From: Dermanyssus gallinae
Taxonomy: Eukaryota > Arthropoda > Arachnida > Mesostigmata > Dermanyssidae
Assembly (NCBI GenBank): GCA_003439945.1
Contig: QVRM01005417.1
Coordinates: forward strand, 487,001 to 551,000
Length of the DNA stretch: 64,000 bases
Direction of reading: 5' to 3'
Positions 50,560-62,084 of this stretch are shown piece after piece. The translations under genes were made by a program, and so were the position numbers. Below the pieces are notes generated by a model. That model was not told the origin of the DNA. It searched no databases and saw only the letters and a list, made by a program, of their open reading frames with translations. Numbering within the stretch: the first letter of the stretch is position 1; every line of letters starts with the position of its first letter.

Positions 50560-52260
50560 CGTCACCTCAGTCGAGCAAGACGCACACACATATTTTTTTA
50601 GAGATCTACTCATTGTAGATTTCTACGAGGACTTACTCGAAGAACTAGATTCAGCATGAGCACCCCCGGCCACCGGAAGGCGATTATAGGAGGGGACTTA
50701 AATGCGGCTCACAGTCTTTGCAAAAGCAACATTTCATAAACACCTTTCGATACACTGGACGAACCACAAAAAGCAAGAAGCTTTGTCCGACCATCTCTTA
50801 CGTAATCTTCTCGGTCACTTTAGCCTCTTCTCAGCTTTTTCTCCCCACATAATGGAAACGCCGTTCCAGGCTAAATTGTACCCGCTTAGAAAAAGCATTA
50901 TATAGAAAAGTACGTCATATCATTGAATGCCAGTTGAAATTTCTGCGCTACTAGATAAAGCCTGACAAGAATTCAGCTCGTATCTGCATCTTAAAGTAGC
51001 TAATCGCCCTCCATGCTACTGGTGAAATAGCCAAATTGGAAGAGTACAAAAAAGCACGAAGAGCTCACTATTGAGAAATTAAAAATATAAAATATATTAT
51101 TGGGACTCATTGTGCGAGAAGGTTGAAAAAGCCGCTAGGGTAAAGGGTAACTTATCGTGCTTAACAAAATGCGTTACTACCAGTCGAAGTAAATCAACCG
51201 ACTATAACTGCGTTCTTCCCTTCAATGACAGCGGTCACAACGGGTGTTCGTTGAGTAGACCTCAGACCTAACATTCGAGCCAACCTCAAATTGGCTTTAC
51301 AAAAAAACGAAAGCCATTATTTTAAGTAGCTTGAGGCGTGCTCCGCAGAATCTGTGAAAAGAGCCCAATAACATTTACCAAGTAGCACCCACGCTCATGG
51401 TTAATTTTTTTTTTTTTTTTAACGCTCTGACAACTACATTTTAGACGCTCGTAATGGGCTAAGTTGCCTGTGGCACGATAGCGTCTAAATGCATCTATCG
51501 TCATCGCGTTCTCGTACTGGAATTATATAGGCTTTCTCCAGCAGAGGTATGTAGCAGCAAGGCAATGACAACCACGTCCAACAAATTCTACCAGCACGGC
51601 CAGGGCTCGAACTAGCGATGTTTTGCTAACCGTGGTTGCCATGGCAACGCCCCGTTTCGAACGGTGCGTTAGCCGCCTAAGCCACCGCCGCTACTAACCT
51701 GGCGCTAGTACCTGGGCGTTATCCAGTATTGGGTTCTCACAGAAACACCTCATGTAGGCTATGCAGCAAAAAACTGCCAAAGCCTCAGCAGTGCTGCGAA
51801 AATGTCTCCCGGGGACTAGAGGAGCAAGTGACGGGCAATTCCCACGGCGTCCACAGCAACTCTACATTCTCTCTTGACATATTCCCTGGGGCCTAAGCCT
51901 AAAAGAACTAGCTTCAAGATGCCCCTCAATTAACCGGACGGAAAGCATAGGGATTACTAATCAGCAGAACAGATACACTAAGTAAATAAAGCCAGCAATG
52001 GGAAGCAATCCAGCCGGGCCGCTATGAATACTGGATGAAACAAATACACCCTAATCTAAAAAAAATAGTAGAGTCTTAAGAACACTCACCTATTCACTCA
52101 CACAACTGCTAACAGGGCACTGTAACTCTTTTAGCGATACACCGCATTAGTAAAGGTGACTTCCCGTCCTGCCGTAAGTGCAACTTAAGGGAAGCTTACG
52201 ATGTAAGGCGCTTCTATAAACGCTGTGCCTTTTTCAATGCCGATTGATAGATACTGTGTC
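50560..52260 (+). pseudogene. Decayed R1/Jockey-like non-LTR retrotransposon inside the receptor intron
   Basis: This is a plus-strand LINE remnant, antisense to the receptor gene. Order: endonuclease (FVTSVEQDAHTYFFRDLLIV near 50560-50620; GGDLNAAH near 50690), linker to RT (WDSLCEKVEKAARVKGNL near 51100-51150), C-terminal part of RT (AMQQKTAKASAVLRKCLPGT near 51760-51820, matching KAxxAxxxLxRLLPN) and the terminal domain (QQWEAIQPGRYEYW near 51995, then RISKGDFPSCRKCNLREAYD near 52140-52200 with a C-x2-C pair). The core of RT is missing and a tRNA-like segment sits at that place (51599-51692). Frames change often, so it cannot encode protein. Possible ORF1 debris lies upstream at 49700-50550 without clear zinc knuckles. 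Confidence 0.8.
51599..51692 (-). mobile_element. Possible third tRNA-derived SINE head (family C)
   Basis: On the minus strand there is an A-box-like GGTGGCTTAGGCGGCTAACG and, about 60 bases on, a B-box-like AGTTCGAGCCCTGG. Between them lies the perfect 14-bp palindrome GTTGCCATGGCAAC. The spacing is longer than in a class I tRNA. It lies inside the R1/Jockey-like remnant at 50560-52260, where the RT core should be, so it probably inserted into that element. A 3' boundary and target duplication were not found. Confidence 0.45.
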
Positions 52261-52398
52261 GAAACCTAGGCCTGGAAAGACCCCTTACACGTCAAGCTCT
52301 TACAGAGGCGCTTCTCAGGGATCGTGAATCATAGCTTATGGTATGGATATTCGCAAAAATAACCATTTTACCAGAAAATCTATATTAAAGAGTAAAAC

Positions 52399-52521
<123 letters not shown>

Positions 52522-52548
52522 CATGTGTGTATGAAACTATTTACGTAC

Positions 52549-52710
52549 CCATTTTGGCCGCTCGAAAGCTATTTCCCTTCGGTACATACTGTATATCGTA
52601 CTGGAAGGTGACGTTTGGTAAGAGCGAGCGGTCCTTATTGATCCGCATCACTGCATACTTAAACGCGAGCTCGGCTGAACTGCCCTTGAGCTCTTCACTG
52701 AACAGGGCTC
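52549..52710 (-). CDS. Kainate-type ionotropic glutamate receptor, amino-terminal-domain exon (upstream of the pair)
   Basis: This is an internal coding exon of a synaptic glutamate-gated cation channel. On the minus strand a pyrimidine-rich acceptor (TGTTTTTCAG) precedes GA, then 53 codons, then one base before the donor GTACGT. The peptide begins [20 protein letters not shown] and carries [18 protein letters not shown], then [12 protein letters not shown]. Kainate receptors have exactly this series near their N terminus: a short Gly/Phe stretch, ELAFKYAV, INxDRxLLPNxT and YDIQ. The exon is 162 bp long and both junctions are phase 1. Its last G joins CC of the exon at 47906-48157 to make an Ala codon, giving the family-typical Ala-Cys. 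The preceding exon, which should carry the signal peptide, was not found. An AMPA-type or divergent ionotropic receptor is less likely, because the sequence resembles arthropod KaiR1D/GRIK proteins most. Confidence 0.93.
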
Positions 52711-53009
52711 CTGAAAAACATTAAAACAGACGCAATTGTTGGGTTAGTCGTAGCCTGGTCGCAACCTTCACTACGAAAGAACGTTTGAGGAACGTACAAA
52801 GAAAACTTGGGCTATATGAAGACGCCGGAGAAAAGACGAATTTTGAAGAAAAGACAACTTCACAAAAGTGAGTCGAGCTGTTTGCTTAGTAATGCTTATT
52901 AAACCCGTTATAGGCTTTATATTATTATTATTATTATTTTAGCATGTGCCCAGCGTGTCCGGTGTATATATAATGCATACTGTACAAGAGAAGAATTCCT
53001 TTAATCAGC

Positions 53010-54234
53010 ATAACATACATGAGAATGGTTGGCCCTGGAATGAATGTGTGCACCCTTCTAGCCTAAACGCGCGTGGCCACTGACATCAAGAGCTCGGTGA
53101 ACGTGCCAAGGACGAACGCCGCCTTCCTCCTCGGTGTGTGTCTAGGCAGAGCCTTTGGCAGAAAAGCGTCTCTGGTGACAGCATTCAAGCGGTCGGCTGG
53201 TCGCGCCAAGAGGCTTGTCGTTAACGCGGACTAGAGAAGTGCCCACTGTCTCAAACGCGTCCAGCGAAAGATGCTAGTTGTTGGCGGTGCCAGAATATTC
53301 TCGAATCTCAGCTTGTTCTGCCTGAGCGGCGGCAATACTCGGCCGGGAGGCTTTGAGACTGACTTTTGAGCGTTTTAGAAAGTCTGCTATCGTTACATCC
53401 CAAGCCAGGGTGCGCCCTGTTTCGAATGACGTTAAGGTTCGAGCAGAGTTCGATAAGAGCGTTCTGAGTCGCTTCATTTGTTTATCAGCATGCACTCTCT
53501 CTCTGGCTAGAGGAATCTCCAGGTTTATTTTCACACAGATGAAACAGAAGGACTGCCGAGGCGGCCGTTGTTTTCGTCTGGATGTCTGAGGAATGTTTCC
53601 AGGTATTTTTAGTGTGTCCTTTGCCCAGAGCCCTGCCGATCCCGATATCTGGGAAGAGGGGTACCTTTAAATGCCCTAAACCTTGTTGTTAACCTGTAAA
53701 CATCTAAGCAAAAAAGAGCATACTATCTGTACTTCTTTGCTTTGCTGCCTCGGCGAATAAGAACACTTCGCATCTTTCTCTCGCAAGGCTCAAATGGAGA
53801 CCGGTTACGCTAGCAAAGTCTAGAGCGCAGATGCCCTCTTTAACCGTTTATCGGTAGCCCTTAGGCAAGCAGCCGTCTAGGTACCGTTTTAAGGATAAAG
53901 TCAGAGAGTTGACCAACATGCACCCTCCTAAACAGAACAGGACCCAGTGGGTTGCCCTGTTGATACCTGTAGCCAAATCGCTGGTTTCGGCGTTGAACTT
54001 AGCTGTGGAGGCTATCCGTAAGTTTCACATGGTTAACCATGTCTGTTGTAGTGGCACAAACAACTGTAAACATGTGGTCCCGTGGGAGAATATTAAAGAC
54101 GCTTGAAAAACAGCATTGGGTCGACTGTTGCGCCTTGTGACTAGAAATGAGTGCGTCGCGTGTATAGCGGTTTCGAGAGCCAACCCTAGCTTCCAAAATC
54201 CTATTTTGAGCAGCTCTGACGCTGTTTCGATGGA

Positions 54235-54237
<3 letters not shown>
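53010..54237 (-). pseudogene. Decayed reverse-transcriptase element with a conserved WDVT C-terminal domain
   Basis: This is a minus-strand remnant, same strand as the receptor gene. Reading down: ALETAIHATHSFL (54190), FSSVFNILPRDHMF (RT motif A region, normally DFxNAFNxxRRD), RYQQGNPLGPVLFCL-type block split by a frameshift (GVQQGDPLGP in relatives), KRYLDGCLPKG (YLDD decayed to YLDG, about 53880) and LHLSLARERCEVFLFAEAA. After RT, at 53274-53534, comes RTLTSFETGRTLAWDVTIAD, then QAEQAEIREYSGTANN and AFETVG. In relatives this post-RT block reads LTWDVTxxD...YxxxxxTHxFxPxAxET. The altered YLDD and several stops show it is dead. I do not know the clade name. Confidence 0.78.
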
Positions 54238-54277
<40 letters not shown>

Positions 54278-54281
<4 letters not shown>

Positions 54282-54309
54282 AACTATTGTGATGATTTAT
54301 TAACCATTT

Positions 54310-54345
<36 letters not shown>

Positions 54346-54407
54346 TATATATATATATATATATATGTATATATTTATAAACTAATGTGATGATTTATTA
54401 ACCATTT

Positions 54408-54457
<50 letters not shown>

Positions 54458-54489
54458 ACTATTGTGATGATTTATTAACCATTTACAAT
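54278..54489 (-). repeat. Three-copy array of LINE 3' tails separated by (TA)n
   Basis: Three copies of a roughly 37-base unit lie at 54278-54314, 54376-54412 and 54452-54489. On the plus strand they read TATAAACTATTGTGATGATT then TATTAACCATTTACAAT. The complement matches the last part of the tail at 47310-47350. The copies are almost identical (ACTATTG versus ACTAATG) and are separated by (TA)n stretches of about 61 and 39 bases. The array lies immediately upstream, in minus-strand sense, of the RT element at 53010-54237. Confidence 0.85.
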
Positions 54490-55562
54490 TTATATATATA
54501 TATATATATATATATGACAACCGCTATCGATTCTCACCTAAATGTGACAATGGATAGCGTTTGTCTAAAGTTTTTGTCTCCTCCTGCTCGTTGTTCTCAT
54601 GCCTCGATCCCGTTTGCCGTTTGTTGTAAGCCGAGCGCACAAGTCGCCGTCTCCGTCATTGAACAACTAAAACTCATTGGTTCGAGCGCGCCGCGGGCAA
54701 GAGTGTAGGCGCGCGGAGTACACTGTAAGTAAGCAAAACATTCACCCCTCGTAGCGGCAACTGCAACTTCACCAGTGTCTCCAGTAGGGGATATCTGTAG
54801 GAGTAGCAGCGATAGTAGCATCTGCGGCAACCCCCCCCCCCGCAGCAGCAAAACCCCCCGCAGCAGAATCGCCAACTGGGGTATCCCCGCTGATGATGAT
54901 AACCAAAGAGATGAGGCCAAGTGAGGGCATAGCTAGAAATAGTAAGAGACACAGAAAGAAAGCGATAGAGAGAGAGAGAGAGAAAAAGGCGTACGGAGTT
55001 AGGCCGCATAGACTCAGACCCCGCGGACAGATCGTGTGGCTCACGGGCCGTCTGTTCTTGCTTCTTGAAGTGTACGTGGATGTATGTCTATATGTCCCTA
55101 TAGGGTAGGTCTACGTCCTGTGGCGACGCGGCTGTTGCTGCTATTCCTCGGCCTGCGTTTTTCCGCTTCCGTTCCTCTATTTTCGCCTATCGACCATCAG
55201 CTGCCCGACACTCTTTAGTAGCCTCGGAGCCTGTGATGGACGTACATTCTACCCTCGTTGCTCATCTCATCCTCTCTCCATGCTCTCTGTGACGCGTCAC
55301 CGGCCAATTCTACGCGTCGTGCCTTTCGGCTTCTGCCCAAAATCATTTCGTCCTAACTGTTTTTAGCTGGTTTCGGTTGTTTCTCCCTCGGCATATAGCA
55401 GCCGAGAAGAGGAGATCGTCTCAGTACGAACTATACAGCCGTGTTTAGCAGGTTTAACAGGTACATCGAATATAAGACGAATGAGTGAACGCCGCCGCCA
55501 TAGTCATCGCTGCCATGGTTTCCACTGCCACAGTCGTCGTAGCCAAAGTCCTGGTTGACAAA

Positions 55563-55659
55563 AAGTAAAGTTTTCGGGCTGACCCTTAGCCAAGTTTTAA
55601 CGTCCCGACGGGACTGCCATTCGCATTGCTTTATAGACGGACCCCCATAAATACAAATG
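55563..55659 (-). mobile_element. tRNA-derived SINE (family A), 5'-truncated copy 4
   Basis: This 97-bp minus-strand copy holds only the body and 3' hairpin. The tRNA-derived head is absent. It still has an 11-bp target-site duplication TGGTTGACAAA (55552-55562 and 55660-55670), so it inserted already truncated, as expected when target-primed reverse transcription stops early. One extra CCCG in the body (CGTCCCGACGGGACTG) makes a short palindrome not present in the other copies. Confidence 0.88.
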
Positions 55660-55670
55660 TGGTTGACAAA

Positions 55671-56475
55671 CAACAGAGAAAAAAATTGCGGATCAAAAAC
55701 CGAAGATGGCCTGAGCCGGGATATTCCACAATATCTAACAAAGAACGCGTATTATCTTGACAAAATCAGTAGTTAACGAAATAAGGCGTGTGTTTAAGTG
55801 GACAGTAGATCATTCATGCCAAGTCAGTCACTAAGCTTTCCGGTAACAAAATAAAATGCACTTGGTGCATCCTCCGAAGCCGTTTCACGCTTCGGAGGAT
55901 GACAAGACATAAGGCGGCGGTCGATCATTATGCGAGAACGCGGGCTGTTCGCTCTCGATCGACGTTGCCAATAAATGTAGATCGAGACGCTTATCAAAGA
56001 GAACGAGAATTGGATTAGAGGGCAGACGTGAATAACCTTCGAATTGTCTCTGTGGGTGCACAATAAAAATGGTAGCACTGAATAGTGACAAAAGGTTTAT
56101 TTTGCAATAGAACACTCGCAGTGGGCTTTGTTGTTTTTCTTGCTCTAGTTCTGCTGTCACATCGTTGTTGGCGTCGTTATTATCGTTGCTGCGTTTTTGG
56201 TATGGCCGACATGGTGGTTATAGTGGCGCTGCGGGCGTCGGTGGACTAATTGCGGCCATTGGCCAGCTCTGGTGGCAAAGGGAGCCGCCTTCATATTAAG
56301 TTGCTCTAAGTCTATACAAACACAAAAAGTGCATGACGGACAGTGTAACTAGACGACAAAGCTAACCCGGTTGTAATGTATCGTCCCAGAGCCCTGGTAG
56401 TGCTTCAGTGCCCCTCTCGCCAACAACATATGTCACAGGCAGGCACTGCTATCCTTCGCTTGTCCTCTAGCCTCG

Positions 56476-56512
<37 letters not shown>

Positions 56513-57164
56513 CTCCGTTTCATCTTGTTGGTGTCGTTAGCACTTTTCGTCGCTGCGAATCTTACTATGGTTTAATTGGTGTTTTAGCGTCTGGGGCCAA
56601 GGCTACGGCTTCATAATAAAAGTTGCAACTACTGTTTAACACGGAAATGGGCTGTTTCTCTCAGACTTCGTCATGTAGCTTTTTCGTGCCTGTTTTGTCT
56701 GCGTTCTGCGACCTCTAAAGGGCTCTTGTCCCAACCGCGCTCGATCTTTCTCTTGTTGCTTAATCGCCTCTTTTGTTTTCTGCTAATCATTTTTCGTGCT
56801 CTTCCTCCAAAGAAGTCGCTCCCCTAAATGTGTTTTGTTTCACTTATTTCTCTCTCGCAGTCCCTGCCATATTTCGACTTTTTAAAGGGCGGGAGATACA
56901 GAGCGTGAGTGTAATAATGAAAATAAACCTCAAAGGAAAACTGCAGGGTGTTTTTTTCTTTTTGAGGGGGTTTTGGGAATTCTTAATGCATATCTGTTAC
57001 GAGCAGCAAGCGTGATAAGTGTCAAGACTCACAACAGACTCAGTAAACACTCCAGATTCCCCTCAGGTTCGTTATTGCTTTGGCAGTACTTCGAAATCAC
57101 TTATTTGCATTGATACTCTGCCCATATCGCTCTGTAGCCGCTCTTTTTTCTAGTTTAATTCGCC

Positions 57165-57242
<78 letters not shown>

Positions 57243-58240
57243 GTATTCTGCACCAAAGGGAAATATGAATGCTTATACAGTAACATGATGCGCTGCATTA
57301 ATAACGTTATCAGACCCATTGTGTGGGGCTACACAATCGACGCCCAGTGCGCATCCAAATATTGTATATATTCCGTCTTGCCCGGCGGCCCTTCGGTAGA
57401 CGCGTTTTACCCTATACATGCCCGATATTCAACGGCATGGCCCGAGGTCTCAGAATTCCATTAATCCCAAAGCGGCGGTTTACTCGAAGCTTATTAACGA
57501 TTAGTTTGTGCAGCGAATTACCAGGCAAGCACGCGCAAGCTTAACTACAGCTCATTCCGTCAGACCTTGCCCGGAAGAGTGCTCAGCATTGCTTGTAGAG
57601 AAGAGAGTGTAGTTTAAGCTCATAGCGTTATGAAGAGAGAACAATTGATTGTACGCAAGTACGTTAATTGTAATGATATAGTATCAATACTAATTTTATA
57701 TATTACATTTCACTCGGGTAGCGCACTTATTGCGCTCTAACGTTCGACATAGCTAAATGTCGCCTCTGCTAATTTATGCTCGCTCACTGCAACTGTGCTT
57801 CTTGCTATGCATGCAGCCCAGGGAGACAAAAAACTAAGCACCAAAATTTTGCAAATCGCACTCGACTTTTTTGCGCTGTTTTATGTATCTTTGCCTTGTC
57901 TGGTAAAATATAATGATTATTTATGAGAGCCGAGTTACTAGATCATACCAATAAAAATACGCCGGATTAGGCGGGATTCCACCGGTCCAGAACGCAATAA
58001 AATTAGAGTATGCCATAAAGCGCTTTGTTGCTACGATACTATGCGTGTATCATAAAAATATCTTTCTAATATTCGGTTGGCCTCAAAAGGAACATGCTGG
58101 ATAATTCCCCTTCGATCCTTGCAGCAGCAAATATTGTAGATAACAATCTATTATTACGCACAGTACAGTTAAGAGTCTTTTGCCGTCGAATTGCCGCGTC
58201 ATGAAGTTCCGAGTTCCAGGTCGAGCGGACACTGTACCGT
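55671..58240. other. No gene recognised
   Basis: Contents: the hairpin at 55868, a (GTT)n run at 56475-56512, (CT)n merging into (TA)n at 57165-57241, and otherwise unique-looking sequence with short frames. Confidence 0.55.
55868..55901. repeat. Perfect 13-bp hairpin
   Basis: CATCCTCCGAAGC, an 8-base loop CGTTTCAC, then GCTTCGGAGGATG form a GC-rich perfect stem. It lies between A/T-rich flanks. No U-run follows, and rho-independent termination is not expected in a eukaryote, so no function is assigned. Confidence 0.85.
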
Positions 58241-58400
58241 TTATCTGACTACTAAATTTTCCGCAACCGTCTGCCCTTTTGAGGAGGTGCTTTCATAGTA
58301 TGGACGCCAGATAAAATCGCCACCATTAAATGCCGATGAATCGGCCTCGCTGTCGGCTTCGTCCACGACAAGCTCGCGTTCAAACATACGTATATATGTA
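58241..58400 (-). other. Short acidic open frame; unrecognised
   Basis: On the minus strand a 48-codon segment starts [20 protein letters not shown], then [14 protein letters not shown], and ends at a stop near 58241. The acidic start and aromatic patch look protein-like. It could be a small exon or the N terminus of a lost transposase. The upstream in-frame part is (TA)n and meaningless. Confidence 0.2.
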
Positions 58401-58452
58401 TGTATGCTTTTATGTATGTATATATAATTAAATACATATAAATATATGTATG

Positions 58453-58503
<51 letters not shown>

Positions 58504-58828
58504 GGATTGCCCAGGCAGCAATATTTCTGGGGGTAGGATCCAAGTGTGGTCGGCGACCTCTAGTAGGCCGGCCGACGATCTACTGCATCGAGCAGCTCTT
58601 TCTCAGCTTATTCATAGCCGTAGCCGTGGGAGCGACGGCAGAAGGCTGCCCCGCCTGCTTGGTGTCTATTGGCGAAGCGCGGAGGCGGGCGGGCGGAGGT
58701 GGGGGTGCTGTTTGCCGGCGTTGGCACAGCTCCGCTGGGGGGTTCGAGGCGCAGTCCAGTCCAGAATTCGCTTTTGCCCTCTAAGCAAAACTTTACTACT
58801 GCTGCTGCTGTTGATGCTGCGCCACGTC

Positions 58829-59003
58829 GGGGGGGGGGGGGGGGGGGCATTTCACCCCTCTCGAACCGTCAATGCGCACAGTCAGTAGTCAGTAGCCCGA
58901 CCTTAGCTAGCTAAGTGGCTGCCGCTGTTGCCCCCTCGCGATCTCCATCCATGCCTCCCTCCCTCCCTTCGTTTCGCTGCCTGCCCCCCCCCCCCCCCCC
59001 CCC
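58829..59003. repeat. Opposed G19 and C20 homopolymers
   Basis: There is a run of 19 G at 58829-58847 and a run of 20 C at 58984-59003, 136 bases apart. The pair could fold on itself or form G-quadruplex structures on either strand. Other homopolymers in the window are G15 (8384), C15 (16915), G13 (29410), C13 (45572) and C11 (54831). Confidence 0.9.
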
Positions 59004-59759
59004 GGACACAAGAGCGTCGAGTCCAACGTGCTCAACGAACGTTCTCGATTCCGACTCGTTTCGGCTGCTGGGTGGCCGGGTGGGGGGTCGCTGGTCCGGT
59101 GGTTATTATTTGTGTTCGGGATCCGATCGGCGCCGGACGCCGACCCGACGCGATTCAATATGATGATGGCCTTTGCCCGGCTGTAGTTAGGACGATGTCG
59201 TATGGCTGGATGCTTGGCTGGCTGGCTCCCACGAAGAAGAAGAAGAAAAGCGACTGCCTGCACCACCACCACCGCCACTACCTTTGACGCCGCTACCCCA
59301 CTACCTTTGCCGTCGTCGTCGTCGTCGCCATACAGCACACACAGTTAGAAGTCCTACACAGACGCCTGAACACGCAGTTTGAAGTATATACAGATAGGAG
59401 TGTACACATTTACAGAGACGCCCGCATTCTCCGACTCTACGTGCACTCTGCGTAGTTGGGGCATAAAGGATGTATATGCGTTTATGCTATGCGAACTATG
59501 CGTGTACACACACACGCACAGACACACACGTGCGCGTATGACCTACATACATATGTGTCGTCGTGCACTTTGTGTGTGCACGTCGACGCATACCACGCGA
59601 CAAGGCGGAAGGCGTACACACAGGTAGGCAAATAGGTATGCACGTATGACGTTCGAACGGCGTGCATGTGTGCACGTGTATGCATTCACGTACGCACACG
59701 TGGCGGCACATGCGCGTGCGTATAAATGCTCGTATGCACGTCAGGCACGGCTGTACACG

Positions 59760-60090
59760 TAGATGTGCGACACTAAGATGTGTAACGCTGATATGAACAC
59801 GTATGTGTGCGACATATGCACGCATTTGGTATATGCGACTCGGATATGCGCACGTACTTGCGTGACACGCCTGTGTGCACATATATGCGCGACACTGAAA
59901 TGTGCACGTACATGCGTGACACGCCTGTGTGCACATATATGCGCGACATTGAAATGTGCACGTACATGCGTGACACGCCTGTGTGCAGATATGTGTGCGA
60001 CACTGATATGTGCACGTACATGCGAGACACGCGTGTACGCATGTATATGCATGACACGAATGTGTGCACGTGTATGCGTGCGACTGCGGT
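59760..60090. repeat. 27/54-bp GC-rich minisatellite
   Basis: A 54-base unit starting GCCTGTGTGCACATATATGC is repeated almost exactly at about 59868 and 59922, and each half is a variant of a 27-base unit (TGTGCACGTACATGCGTGACAC and so on). More diverged copies extend over about 59500-60420. Frames stay open on both strands (for example CTYMRDTPVCTYMRD on plus), because the period is a multiple of three. The sequence is alternating purine-pyrimidine, rich in TG, CG and AC. No coding role is supported. Confidence 0.8.
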
Positions 60091-60420
60091 GTGATATGGC
60101 ACTATGAGCGTCACGCACGTGTACACGTATATGTGTGACACGCACAGATCCGTGCACGTTCATGTGTGACTCGTAGGGTGTGTACCCTACGTATGCGCGA
60201 CACGCACGTGTGCATGTCTACGTGCGACAGACATGGATGTGCGACGCAGTTGTGTACACGTATATGTGCGACTCGGATGTGTGCACGTCCGATCCATGTG
60301 CGACCCGGACATGTGTGTATGTACATGTATGCGCGCCATATGCACACTTGCGTACGTATGTGCAGGGTAACTAGACGCATGTGTAGACGTGCGCACGACA
60401 CGAATGTGTGTCGTACGTAT

Positions 60421-61615
60421 GGGCATCGCTATAATATATATGAATGAATATATGCATGCAGTAGGCGGCATAGTGTTGAAAAATCGTCGGCCTGCTGGGT
60501 TTGGGTGGCGTTCAGCAAAGGGGAGAGGAATTGGCGTCATGAACAGTAGTAGCAGCAGCAGCAGCAGCACCGGCATGCAATGGCAGGGCGGTCGAAGGAC
60601 TTCAACGTTGACAATGTTAATTCGCTGACTACAGGGCCAGGCCGGCCCATCACTAGCCAGGCAGGCCATAAGGTCCAGCAGTAGCCGCAGCGGTGGGGAC
60701 AGACGCATATTAATTGTAGATCCTTCTCATCAAGCGGCAAGGTATGCGATCGACGTCGTCGTTGTTGTCGGCGTTGTTGTCGTCGTCGTCGGCGTTGTTG
60801 TCGTCGTCGTCGGTGTTGTCGTCGTCGTCGTCGTTGTCATCGTCGTCGTCGTCGTTGTCATCATCATCATCCGATACGGAGTGCATGCCGCACAGACACA
60901 TTCGCACACACAGTCAGACACAGAGTCTGCCGTCTGTCCTCATTCAAAAGCAGGCACCGCAAGGAATCTCCATTGAGAAGCGACGCAGGCCGGCACAGCC
61001 TCCGAAGCCTCAAAGCTTCGACCACCCTCTCCTCGCCGCCGTCGCCAGCACCCTAACTAAGCTGATGCACTCGCTTTTCCCTTGACCCCCGAATACTTCC
61101 ACTTCCCGACGACGGCTTTCCACCATGAGGTCTTCAATAGAACCTAGACACTGGCTGGCTGGCTCGTAGGCAGGCGGCAGGCGGTATCAGCAGCAGCAAC
61201 TGCAGCAGCAACAGTACCGGCTAGAGTGGTGATGATGATAATGATCGTCACGAAAGGGTGATGATAATGATGATGATGGTGGTGGTAGTGGTGGTGGTGT
61301 TTGTAATGATGATGACGACCAAGATAAGAGCCAGCGCTTGATGCTGCAATGCTTCGTGCCACCAAAGCAAGCACCATACAAATCTAACCTGCTACAGAAC
61401 ACAACCCTTACCGTTCGGTTCTCACTTTTCTTCATCTGTTTGCTTGCACCCCACCTTCCGCTTTTCCCTGTTGCGTTCTCCTCGTTCTCGCTAACTCGGT
61501 CGACTTACGATACATTTGATTTTTCTTCTTCTACTGCTCCTGGTGCTACGACTGCCCCGCCGTCGACAAGAGGAAAAGGCTTGCAGAGCCGGGAGCCCAC
61601 ACTCGTTGAATCGGG

Positions 61616-61682
<67 letters not shown>

Positions 61683-62031
61683 TATATAGGAACACCTAGA
61701 TTTAGCCTAGATAGATAGCTGAGCGAGCTCAAAGAAAGATACTACGATTTCTTGCCGCCTTGGCTATGTGTCTCCCTTTACCTCTCCTTCGTCGCGAATG
61801 CATTCAGAAACCCAACTAATGCTGGACTTGCCGTACTGCTGCTACCGGTGTTGCTGCTCCGTATGAAGCTTTTTGATTGCCGCCGCCTCTTTCCGGTTAG
61901 CGTGGTGGTGAAGCTTCCGCCTTTGAATGGTGATGCTGACCGAATCCGTGTCAGAAACGCGGCTCTGGGCTAAATTCGAGCCTTATACGCGACGTATCAA
62001 TAGGTGCACCGATAGCTTCTTTACAGTCACC

Positions 62032-62084
<53 letters not shown>

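Noticed and set aside
59496..60163. Cys/His-rich frames on both strands resembling zinc-binding proteins
   Set aside because: The spacing of Cys and His follows the 27-bp minisatellite period and not a known finger.
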